Source of the DNA: Pseudomonadota bacterium
GTDB taxonomy: Bacteria > Pseudomonadota > Gammaproteobacteria > Xanthomonadales > Xanthomonadaceae
DNA: 35,570 nt
Assembly (NCBI GenBank): GCA_020161335.1
Contig: JAIUOJ010000018.1
Span: 1 to 35,570 of the forward strand
Reading direction: 5' to 3'
A model generated the notes under the pieces. That model worked only from the letters and a program-made list of their open reading frames with translations, had not been told where the DNA came from and made no database searches. Each line of letters opens with the position of its first letter. Positions within the stretch are counted from its first letter, which is position 1. This document shows positions 1 through 8,417 of this stretch, in pieces. The position numbers and the translations under genes are program-made.

Positions 1-52
1 CGCGGTCCAGCGCGCCGTCGACGAAGGCGAACGGCGATCCGGGCGCAGGCAT
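1..52 (-). CDS. Start of a probable NADH pyrophosphatase NudC (partial)
   Basis: A minus-strand reading frame opens with ATG at 52, 13 bases after the erpA stop codon, and runs off the window edge after 17 codons (MPAPGSPFAFVDGALDR). The codons are G/C-ending, as in the neighbouring genes. From memory, a NUDIX NADH pyrophosphatase (NudC) with a similar FAF..LDR opening follows erpA in Xanthomonas, so NudC is my best guess. Only the N terminus is visible, no NUDIX box is included, and the identity is an inference. It would be co-transcribed with erpA. Confidence 0.4.
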   Translation of the reverse strand, partial: MPAPGSPFAFVDGALDR

Positions 53-65
53 CGGGGTCAGGCGA

Positions 66-425
66 TCAGACGGTGAACGAGGAGCCGCAGCCGCAGGTCG
101 ACTTGGCGTTGGGGTTGCGGATGGTGAACTGGGCGCCGTGCAGGCCCTCGACGTAATCCACCGAAGCGCCCATCAGGTACTGCAGGCTGAGCGGATCGAC
201 CACGAGCGTGACCCCATCGGTGGTCACCGCGAGGTCGTCCTCGGCCTGCTGTTCGTCGAACTCGAAGCCGTACTGGAAGCCGGAGCAGCCGCCGCCCTGG
301 ATGTACACGCGCAGCTTGAGCGCCGCGTTGCCCTCCTCGGCGATCAGCTCGCGAACCTTGCCGGCCGCGGCCAGGGTGAAGTCCAGCGGGCGTTCGAGCG
401 ACAGATAGTGGGGCGCGTTGTCCAT
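66..425 (-). CDS. erpA: Iron-sulfur cluster insertion protein ErpA
   Basis: A-type Fe-S carrier of 119 residues that passes clusters to apo-proteins in the cytoplasm; in E. coli it is needed for isoprenoid synthesis enzymes and respiratory complexes. The whole protein is the HesB/IscA fold. The three cluster-binding cysteines are C47 in [11 protein letters not shown] and C111 and C113 in the C-terminal STCGCGSSF. The stretches [18 protein letters not shown] and [14 protein letters not shown] match E. coli ErpA almost residue for residue, which separates it from IscA and SufA. The N terminus is a little longer than in E. coli (119 against 114 residues). I see no Shine-Dalgarno sequence before the ATG at 425, so translation may depend on the upstream gene, which ends 58 bases away. 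Confidence 0.96.
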   Translation of the reverse strand: MDNAPHYLSLERPLDFTLAAAGKVRELIAEEGNAALKLRVYIQGGGCSGFQYGFEFDEQQAEDDLAVTTDGVTLVVDPLSLQYLMGASVDYVEGLHGAQFTIRNPNAKSTCGCGSSFTV

Positions 426-483
426 GACAGCAGGATGGGGGGGCCGCCGGCGGAGTTCAAGCGCGCCCGCGCGTGGCGCCCGT

Positions 484-1206
484 TCAGCCGGCGGGCGCGC
501 GGGCGGCCTCGTTCCAGGGGACCGCGTGCTCGACCGGCGCGCCGCCCGCCGGGGCCAGGCGCACGCTGATGCGCAGCGGCTGGAAGCCCGGCGGCAGCAG
601 GATGTCGCCTTCCACCTGCTGGAAGTACTTGAAGGAATAGTCGACGCCCGGCGCGCCCGGCTGCTGGCGCAGGTCCGCCCAGGCCAGCCGGCGCAGCTTG
701 CCGTCCTCGGTGCCCTCCACCGAGAGCGTCAGCCGGCCGCTGCTGACCGCGCCGCGGTTGAGGTTCTGGGTCAGCGTCACCGTGTAGTGCCAGGCGTGGT
801 CGGCCTGCGGCCGCAGCGACAGTTCGTGCACGGCCAGGCCACGGCGCTGCGCGGTGGCGCCGACGAAGCGTTCGTAGAACGCGACGTCCGCGCGCAGGGC
901 CGAGATCTCCTCGTCGCGTTCGGCCAGCGTGCCCTGAAGGTCGCGGTTGGCGTCGCGGCTGATCTGGTCGGAGCGGGTGAGGGTGGCGACTCGCTGCTCC
1001 AGCGCCTCGAGGCTGGCCTGCTGCGCCGCCTGCCCGGGTCGCGCCTCGCCGCCGCCCGCCAGCACCTGCCAGGCGCCCCAGGCGCCAAACGCGAGGCTGG
1101 CGGCGAACACCACCAGCGCGAGGTACAGCCAGCGATGGCCGGGCACGGGCGGCGCGGGCGCATGCTGCGTCGTGGCCGGGGCGGGGGTCTGGTCTGGATC
1201 CGTCAT
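484..1206 (-). CDS. DUF6776-type single-pass membrane protein
   Basis: Unknown function, 240 residues. A Pro/Ala-rich cytoplasmic N terminus (1-24) is followed by one membrane helix (about 26-46). Next comes a coiled coil (about 60-110, with heptad-like ALEQRVATL and [12 protein letters not shown]) and a C-terminal beta-rich domain (about 115-230) with [12 protein letters not shown]. This layout and the AFYERF/TLTQN signatures match the family I know as DUF6776, which in gamma-proteobacteria often sits near bactofilin genes; here no bactofilin gene is present. It is probably anchored in the inner membrane with the C-terminal domain in the periplasm (inference). A promoter ends about 6 bases before the ATG, which suggests a leaderless transcript. 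It lies upstream of erpA on the same strand. Confidence 0.8.
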   Translation of the reverse strand: MTDPDQTPAPATTQHAPAPPVPGHRWLYLALVVFAASLAFGAWGAWQVLAGGGEARPGQAAQQASLEALEQRVATLTRSDQISRDANRDLQGTLAERDEEISALRADVAFYERFVGATAQRRGLAVHELSLRPQADHAWHYTVTLTQNLNRGAVSSGRLTLSVEGTEDGKLRRLAWADLRQQPGAPGVDYSFKYFQQVEGDILLPPGFQPLRISVRLAPAGGAPVEHAVPWNEAARAPAG

Positions 1207-1212
1207 CCGGCC

Positions 1213-1242
1213 GGTATAGCGACGGGCTTAAGCCTGCGTCAA
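1213..1242 (-). promoter_or_regulatory. Sigma-70-like promoter of the DUF6776 gene
   Basis: On the minus strand TTGACG (1242-1237) and TATACC (1218-1213) are separated by 18 bp. They match the -35 and -10 consensus in 5/6 and 5/6 positions. The -10 box ends 6 bases before the ATG at 1206, so transcription should begin at or next to the start codon. No Shine-Dalgarno sequence is possible in that space. The spacer contains the palindrome GGCTTAAGCC. Confidence 0.55.
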
Positions 1243-1256
1243 GGCACCGGGCTTCA

Positions 1257-1262
1257 TATACT
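1257..1262 (+). promoter_or_regulatory. Possible -10 box of the DUF4126 gene
   Basis: TATACT on the plus strand, 63 bases before the ATG at 1326. No convincing -35 box lies 16-18 bp upstream. It is placed back to back with the minus-strand promoter of the DUF6776 gene. Confidence 0.3.
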
Positions 1263-1325
1263 GCGCCGCACAGGCCACCTCCTTGGGCGGCGTTCAGCCG
1301 AACCGGGCCTGCGAGGGACTGCACC

Positions 1326-1907
1326 ATGACCGACGCCCACCTGTTCGCCATCGGCATCCTGCTGGCCTGGCTGGCCGGGATCCGGGCCTACCTCACCGTG
1401 TTCGGGGTCGGCCTTGCCGGTGCGCTGGGCTGGCTCGACCTGCCGCCCGCGCTGGAGGCCACCACCTCGCCGTGGGTGCTGGGCGTGTCGGGCGCGCTGG
1501 CCGTCGCCGAGTTCTTCGCCGACAAGATCCCCGGCGTCGATTCGGGCTGGGACCTGCTGCAGACCCTCGCGCGGGTGCCGGCCGGTGCCTTCCTCGCCGC
1601 CGCGGCGCTCTCGCCCGACGGCCAGCTCGGTGCCGGCATGCTCGCCACGGGCGCCGGCGTGGCGCTCAGCAGCCACCTGCTCAAGGCCGGCTCGCGCGCC
1701 CTGCTCAACACCTCGCCCGAGCCGGTGAGCAACTGGACCGCCTCGGCCACCGAGGACGTGGTGGTGGTCGGCGCCCTGGGCCTGGCCTGGGCCTATCCCT
1801 GGGCGGCGCTGGCGATCGTGCTCGGCATCGGCGTGCTCGTCGCGCTGACGCTGTGGTGGGTCTGGCGCCGCCTGTTCAGGCGCGCCCCCCGCCCGGCGCC
1901 CGGCTGA
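1326..1907 (+). CDS. DUF4126 family membrane protein
   Basis: 193 residues, almost entirely hydrophobic, with four to five predicted membrane segments (about 5-25, 48-62, 82-105, 110-125 and 145-180). The stretch ADKIPGVDSGWDLLQT is the family hallmark of DUF4126, as is the SSHLLKAGSRALLNTSPEPVSN segment after the third helix. Function is not established for the family; the protein should sit in the inner membrane. A purine-rich site (GAGGGA) precedes the ATG. The C terminus is a short basic tail (RRLFRRAPRP). It is a single gene, diverging from the DUF6776 gene and followed by 256 bases without a gene. Confidence 0.85.
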   Translation: MTDAHLFAIGILLAWLAGIRAYLTVFGVGLAGALGWLDLPPALEATTSPWVLGVSGALAVAEFFADKIPGVDSGWDLLQTLARVPAGAFLAAAALSPDGQLGAGMLATGAGVALSSHLLKAGSRALLNTSPEPVSNWTASATEDVVVVGALGLAWAYPWAALAIVLGIGVLVALTLWWVWRRLFRRAPRPAPG

Positions 1908-1960
1908 GACGCGCGTCGCACCCTCCGTCGGGAATGTGCGTCGCGTGTCGTGCGGCCGGC

Positions 1961-1982
1961 CCGCATTGGCGCAATAATGCGG
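1961..1982. repeat. Dyad symmetry upstream of the receiver/kinase operon
   Basis: CCGCATT (1961-1967) and AATGCGG (1976-1982) are perfect 7-bp inverted arms around an 8-base centre that contains AAT. The element lies 54 bases after the DUF4126 stop and about 180 bases before the next start codon. It could be an operator for the downstream operon or a weak terminator; there is no T-run. Nothing else convincing is visible in 1908-2163. Confidence 0.35.
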
Positions 1983-2163
1983 CGCTGGGGGATTCCGGGG
2001 ACTCTACGCGTGGCTGCGCAGGCAGACGCATCGCGACATCGTTCATTGTTCGCACCGTGCCGGTGCGTGGCCGCGCCTTCGGTCGGCGCCTGCGTGCACG
2101 GCGACCGCGGCCTCGGCGCGGCGGCGGTTGCCTGCCCCCCTGCTTTCCGGCAAGGTTGAGCGG

Positions 2164-3990
2164 ATGTCCGCCGCCGACAACCGCCGCCGGGCGGAATTCC
2201 CACCGGCCCACTACTGGCGACGCTGGAGCGCGGATGCGCCGGCGCCCGTGTTGCCGTCCGTCGCCGCCGCGCCCGCCGCCGCCGAGGCGCTGCCGCAGCC
2301 GGCAACGCCCGCGCTGGAAGCCAAGGAAGACGGCACCCAGTACCGCGTGCTGATCGTCGAGGACGATCCCAGCCAGGCGCTGTTCGCCGAGAGCGTGCTG
2401 TTCGGCGCCGGCATGCAGGCGCAGGTGGCCTCGGTCACCAGCGAAGTCATGGGCGCGCTCGAACAGCTGCGCCCGGACCTGGTGCTGATGGACCTGCACA
2501 TGCCCGGCCTCGACGGCGCCGAGCTGACCGCGATGATCCGCGCCCACGCCGAGTTCGCGCAGACGCCGGTGGTGTTCCTCACCGGCGACGAGGACCCGGA
2601 GCGGCGCTTCGACGCGCTCGACATCGGCGCCGACGATTTCCTGCGCAAGCCGGTGCGCCCGCGGCACCTGATCTCCGCGGTGCAGAACCGCATCCGCCGC
2701 GCGCGCGCGCAGCGCCAGCCCGCGCCGGAGGGCGCCGGCCGCCATCCGGTGACCGGGTTGCATACGCGCCAGCAGATGCTGCAGCTGCTGTCGTCCTCGG
2801 TCGGCGGCGAGCAGGACGGCGCCGTTTACTTCGTCGAGGTCGCGGGCACCGCGGCGTTGCGCGACCGCTTCGGCTATGCCGCGCTGGAAACGCTGTTGAC
2901 CGATGCCAGCCGGCACCTGGGCGGGATCGCCGAGGGCCACGCCACCTCGCGCCTCAACGACAACACCTACCTGGTGTTCGCGCGCGGGCTGGGCCACGAC
3001 ACCCTGCCGGCATTCGCGCGCACCCTGCGCGACGGCCTGGGACAGCATGCCTTCCCGGTCGACGGCCAGCAGATCCGCCTGCGCGTGCTGGTGGGCTATG
3101 CGCCGCTGGCGCAGGGCTTCGCCGACGCCGGCGGCGCGCTGTCCGCCGCCGAGGAGGCGCTGCGCGACGCGCGCAGCCTGCCCGCCGGCATCGCCGGCTG
3201 GGAGCGCCCGGTGTCGCAGGAAGACCTGCGCGCGGACGCGCTGGCCGAGACCCTGCGCGAAGCCCTGTCCTCCGGCGGCCTGGTGGCCGCGTTCCAGCCG
3301 ATCGTGGCGGTGGCCGGCGGCGACGATGCGCAGTACCAGGTGCTGGTGCGCCTGCGCGACGCGCAGGGCGAACTGCACCCGGCCGGCGAGGTGCTGCTGG
3401 CCGCGGCGCGCATCGGCGCGCTGCATGACGTCGACCGGCGCGTGTTCGAGATCGCGATCGAGGCCTTGCGCCGGCACGGCGCGGAGGGTCGCGCGCTGCG
3501 CCTGTTCGTGACCCAGTCGCCACAGACGCTGGCCCAGGACGGCTATGCCGCCTGGCTGCTGCAGGCCCTCGCGGAGGCCGGCGTGGCCGGCACCGCCCTG
3601 GTGGTCGACGTGCGGCAGGAGGATGCGCTGATCCATGCGCTGTCGCTGCAGGAGTTCTGCCAGGCGATGGTCTCCGCCGGCGTGCAGCTGTGCCTGAGCC
3701 AGTACCGGTTCGGCACCGAGTCCAATGCGCTGATCGCGCAGCTGCCGCTGGGTTACGTGCGGCTGTCCTCGCGCTACGCCAGCCAGCTCGACGATGGCCA
3801 GGTGCGCGACGAGATGCGCAGCGCAATCGAGCATGCGCACCGGCTGGGGCTGCAGGTGATCGGCCAGCAGGTCGAGGACGCGCAGTCGGCCGCCACGCTG
3901 TGGATGACCGGCGTCGATTTCATCCAGGGCAACCTGGTGCAGCGCCCGGCCGGCGACCTCGAGTTCGACTTCCGCCATTCGGTGCTCTAG
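2164..3990 (+). CDS. Response regulator with degenerate GGDEF and EAL domains
   Basis: 608 residues, cytoplasmic. The receiver domain (about 59-180) looks functional: acidic pocket E66/D67/D68, phospho-acceptor D110 in [11 protein letters not shown]140 and K162 in RKP. The next domain (about 193-337) has the GGDEF fold pattern, but the signature position reads LNDNTY (264-269), so cyclase activity is unlikely. The EAL-like domain (about 355-600) has QVL in place of EAL (392-394), SQYRFG in place of DDFGTG, and VRLSS in place of the catalytic-lysine strand. The IQGNLVQRP end is kept. Loss of metal ligands argues against phosphodiesterase activity; a c-di-GMP-binding or protein-docking role, as in FimX-type proteins, is an inference. 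The ATG at 2164 is chosen because AAGG lies 8 bases before it. The partner kinase begins 2 bases after the stop. Confidence 0.88.
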   Translation: MSAADNRRRAEFPPAHYWRRWSADAPAPVLPSVAAAPAAAEALPQPATPALEAKEDGTQYRVLIVEDDPSQALFAESVLFGAGMQAQVASVTSEVMGALEQLRPDLVLMDLHMPGLDGAELTAMIRAHAEFAQTPVVFLTGDEDPERRFDALDIGADDFLRKPVRPRHLISAVQNRIRRARAQRQPAPEGAGRHPVTGLHTRQQMLQLLSSSVGGEQDGAVYFVEVAGTAALRDRFGYAALETLLTDASRHLGGIAEGHATSRLNDNTYLVFARGLGHDTLPAFARTLRDGLGQHAFPVDGQQIRLRVLVGYAPLAQGFADAGGALSAAEEALRDARSLPAGIAGWERPVSQEDLRADALAETLREALSSGGLVAAFQPIVAVAGGDDAQYQVLVRLRDAQGELHPAGEVLLAAARIGALHDVDRRVFEIAIEALRRHGAEGRALRLFVTQSPQTLAQDGYAAWLLQALAEAGVAGTALVVDVRQEDALIHALSLQEFCQAMVSAGVQLCLSQYRFGTESNALIAQLPLGYVRLSSRYASQLDDGQVRDEMRSAIEHAHRLGLQVIGQQVEDAQSAATLWMTGVDFIQGNLVQRPAGDLEFDFRHSVL

Positions 3991-3992
3991 CC

Positions 3993-6605
<2,613 letters not shown>

Positions 6606-6609
6606 GCCG

Positions 6610-6629
6610 CCGCGCCCGCCGCGGCGCGG
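6610..6629. terminator. Hairpin between convergent kinase and bfr genes
   Basis: CCGCGCC (6610-6616) pairs with GGCGCGG (6623-6629) around a 6-base loop. It fills the 24-base gap between the hybrid kinase stop and the bfr stop. It may end transcription from both sides, but it has no T-run on either strand. Confidence 0.4.
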
Positions 6630-7100
6630 TCAATCGTCGATCTTGCTCTGCAGGTAGTTCTGCTCGCCGACGCGCGAGACCAGGTCGAGCTGGGTCTCGA
6701 TCCAGTCGACGTGCTCCTCCTCGTTGTCCAGGATGTCCGCCAGCAGCTTGCGGCTGACGTAGTCGCCCGCGGTTTCGCAGTACGCAATGGCCTCACGCAG
6801 CAACGGCAGGCCCTCCATTTCCAGCGCCAGGTCGCAGCGCAGCAGCTCGACCGGGTTCTCGCCGATCTTCAGCTTGCCCAGCGCCTGGAAATTCGGCAGT
6901 CCCTCGAGGAACAGGATGCGTTCGGCCAGCGCGTCGGCATGCTTCATCTCGTCGATCGACTCGGCGTACTCGTGCTTGGCCAGTTCCTCCAGCCCCCAGT
7001 TCTTCAGCATCTTGGCGTGCAGGAAGTACTGGTTGATGGCGGTGAGTTCGTTGTAGAGCACCTGGTTGAGGTACTTGATGACCTGGGCATCACCCTTCAT
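6630..7100 (-). CDS. bfr: Bacterioferritin
   Basis: Haem-containing 24-mer ferritin subunit, 156 residues. It oxidises Fe2+ at a di-iron centre and stores iron in the cytoplasm. All six ferroxidase ligands are present at standard numbering: E18, E51, H54, E94, E127 and H130. M52, the haem axial ligand shared between two subunits, is also present, so this is a true Bfr rather than a haem-free ferritin. The start [15 protein letters not shown] is typical, and GGAG lies 7 bases before the ATG at 7100. bfd lies 121 bases upstream on the same strand, forming the usual storage and release pair. Confidence 0.97.
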   Translation of the reverse strand: MKGDAQVIKYLNQVLYNELTAINQYFLHAKMLKNWGLEELAKHEYAESIDEMKHADALAERILFLEGLPNFQALGKLKIGENPVELLRCDLALEMEGLPLLREAIAYCETAGDYVSRKLLADILDNEEEHVDWIETQLDLVSRVGEQNYLQSKIDD

Positions 7101-7141
7101 CGCCGTGCTCCGCGCGTCGTGGACGCACGGACTCTAGCGTC

Positions 7142-7160
7142 TCGCCACGCAGCGTGGCGA
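7142..7160. repeat. Perfect palindrome between bfd and bfr
   Basis: TCGCCACGC (7142-7150) and GCGTGGCGA (7152-7160) are perfect 9-base arms around a single A. It lies 42 bases before the bfr start and 61 bases after the bfd stop. It could be a regulator site for bfr or a 3' hairpin of the bfd mRNA. No T-run follows on the minus strand, so it is not a standard terminator. Confidence 0.4.
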
Positions 7161-7221
7161 AACGGGAATTGTGTGCATTCGTATCGGCGTCGCGCGATGC
7201 CGCGCCATCGCGCCGCGACGC

Positions 7222-7443
7222 TCAGGCCGCGCGTGCAACCTGCGGGAACGGCAGCACGTTGCCGGACGTCGACGGCGTCGCCGGATGCAGCTCGGCCAGC
7301 AGGTCGCAGGCCGTGTCCACGCAGGTCCCGCAGCAGGCGCCACACCCGGTGCGCATGGTCAGCTCGGACATGCTGGCGCAGCCGGCCGCGGCCGCCTGGC
7401 GGATGTCCTGCTCGGTGACTCCATTGCAGACACAGACGTACAC
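7222..7443 (-). CDS. bfd: Bacterioferritin-associated ferredoxin
   Basis: Small [2Fe-2S] protein of 73 residues that docks on bacterioferritin and feeds electrons to its haem so that stored iron is released. With the GTG start at 7443 the protein begins MYVCVCNGVTEQDI, and its ligand cysteines are C4, C6, C38 and C41, the same numbering as E. coli Bfd. An upstream ATG at 7473 would add 10 residues, but it overlaps the probable -10 box (7472-7477), so I prefer the GTG. The C-terminal 20 residues (HPATPSTSGNVLPF onward) extend beyond the fold and are probably flexible. A Fur-box-like operator precedes the gene, so expression should rise under iron limitation. It lies directly upstream of bfr. 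Confidence 0.88.
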   Translation of the reverse strand: MYVCVCNGVTEQDIRQAAAAGCASMSELTMRTGCGACCGTCVDTACDLLAELHPATPSTSGNVLPFPQVARAA

Positions 7444-7471
7444 GGCGGGCCGGACCTGGGAACGGGCGCCC

Positions 7472-7500
7472 ATTGCGCCATGCGTGAGAATGATTGTCAA
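7472..7500 (-). promoter_or_regulatory. Promoter of bfd overlapping the Fur box
   Basis: On the minus strand a perfect -35 TTGACA (7500-7495) is followed after 17 bp by CGCAAT (7477-7472), a weak -10 box (3/6). The -35 hexamer lies within the Fur-box-like sequence, so bound Fur would block polymerase. Transcription would start near 7465, upstream of the GTG at 7443. Confidence 0.5.
7485..7499. promoter_or_regulatory. Fur box upstream of bfd
   Basis: TGAGAATGATTGTCA matches the 7-1-7 Fur consensus TGATAATNATTATCA at all but two of the defined positions, and the two differences nearly preserve the symmetry. It sits 42 bases before the GTG start of bfd and covers its -35 box. Repression by Fur-Fe2+ under iron-rich conditions is the expected effect. 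Confidence 0.7.
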
Positions 7501-7518
7501 TCCCGCCAAGACTCGTAT

Positions 7519-8121
7519 TCAGCCTCCGCCGGCATCCGAGTCGCGGACGCCACCCGGGCGCCCGCTGGCCCCGGCCCGCGGCGGCCGCCGCGCCGGCCCG
7601 CGCTCGCGCCGTTCCAGGGTGGCGGCCGGGATCGCGAGCGCCCCGGCGATCTGCCGCGCGAACGGCGCCAGGTGCGACAGGGCGCTGGTGTAGACGCCGC
7701 GCTTGAACATCACCACGTGGTCCAGCGGATACCAGAAATCGACCCAGCGCCAGTGGTCGAACTCGGGTTTGTCGGTCATGTCCAGGCGCAGGTCGCTCTC
7801 CGCGCCGACGAACTGCAGCAGGAACCAGACCTGCTTCTGGCCGATGCACACCAGCCGGTCGTTGCGGCGCACCGCGTTGCGCGGCAGCCGGTAGCGCAGC
7901 CAGCCCGGGGTGACGCCGAGCACGGCCACGTGCTCGGGCAAGAGACCGGTTTCCTCGCGCAGCTCGCGGTACATCGCCTCCAGCGGCGTCTCGTCGCTGT
8001 TCATCCCGCCCTGCGGGAACTGCCAGCCGTCGCGACGCACCCGCCGGGCCCAGAACACGCGACCGTCAGGATGCATCAGCACGATGCCGACGTTGGGGCG
8101 ATACCCGTCCGGATCGATCAC
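7519..8121 (-). CDS. rppH: RNA pyrophosphohydrolase RppH
   Basis: NUDIX hydrolase of 200 residues that removes pyrophosphate from the 5' end of triphosphorylated mRNA and so triggers RNase E-dependent decay. The NUDIX box runs from G38 to L60, with G38, E44, R52, E53, E56, E57 and G59 in place ([11 protein letters not shown]). The start reads [14 protein letters not shown]. The GTG at 8121 is chosen because GGAG lies 8 bases before it and family members begin at this residue; frames extending to 8223 are not needed. The last 40 or so residues are an Arg/Gly/Pro-rich tail, as in Xanthomonas homologues and unlike the shorter E. coli enzyme. bfd follows on the same strand but has its own promoter. 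Confidence 0.95.
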   Translation of the reverse strand: MIDPDGYRPNVGIVLMHPDGRVFWARRVRRDGWQFPQGGMNSDETPLEAMYRELREETGLLPEHVAVLGVTPGWLRYRLPRNAVRRNDRLVCIGQKQVWFLLQFVGAESDLRLDMTDKPEFDHWRWVDFWYPLDHVVMFKRGVYTSALSHLAPFARQIAGALAIPAATLERRERGPARRPPRAGASGRPGGVRDSDAGGG

Positions 8122-8195
8122 GATGCGGACTCCAGAATCTACTGTCGCCGACTCTGCCACGCGCAGGGGAACGCGACAAGCTCGGGCCAACGGCG

Positions 8196-8224
8196 TTGAC
8201 TCCGCTACGGGCCGGCCCGACAAT
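8196..8224 (+). promoter_or_regulatory. Promoter of the tRNA-Met gene
   Basis: TTGACT (8196-8201) and GACAAT (8219-8224) with a 17-bp spacer match -35 and -10 boxes in 5/6 and 4/6 positions. Transcription would start near 8231, about 22 bases before the tRNA. The GC-rich bases after the -10 box resemble the discriminator of stringently controlled stable-RNA promoters. Confidence 0.55.
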
Positions 8225-8252
8225 ACGCGGCTCGCCGCGATCCGCGGCCGAT

Positions 8253-8329
8253 GGCTATGTAGCTCAGCCGGTTAGAGCACAGCACTCATAATGCTGGGGT
8301 CGGTGGTTCGAGTCCACCCATAGCCACCA
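8253..8329 (+). tRNA. tRNA-Met (CAT), elongator type
   Basis: A 77-base cloverleaf with encoded CCA. The acceptor stem is GGCTATG with CATAGCC, the D arm contains AGCTCAGCCGGTTAGAGC, and the anticodon stem is CAGCA with TGCTG. The loop CTCATAA carries anticodon CAT at 8287-8289, and the T arm is GGTGG-TTCGAGT-CCACC. The first base pair G1-C72 is intact, which excludes an initiator tRNA. Overall identity to the E. coli elongator tRNA-Met is high. A lysidine-modified tRNA-Ile would also carry CAT, but the acceptor stem and anticodon arm fit Met better. Confidence 0.95.
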
Positions 8330-8337
8330 ACACCCGG

Positions 8338-8361
8338 AGCCCCGCGGAAGCGGGGCTTTTT
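8338..8361 (+). terminator. Rho-independent terminator after tRNA-Met
   Basis: AGCCCCGC (8338-8345) pairs with GCGGGGCT (8350-8357) around a GGAA loop, and the last stem T begins a run of five T residues (8357-8361). It begins 9 bases after the tRNA CCA end. Confidence 0.9.
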
Positions 8362-8417
8362 CGTGCCTGCGCCGCCGCCGTGACCGCCAGGCGGCACGCG
8401 CGTCGCGCGCCGGCGAC

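Noticed and set aside
8253-8329. tRNA-Met end as an attachment site for a genomic island
   Set aside because: No integrase, no direct repeat of the tRNA 3' end in the window, and neighbours with the same base composition.
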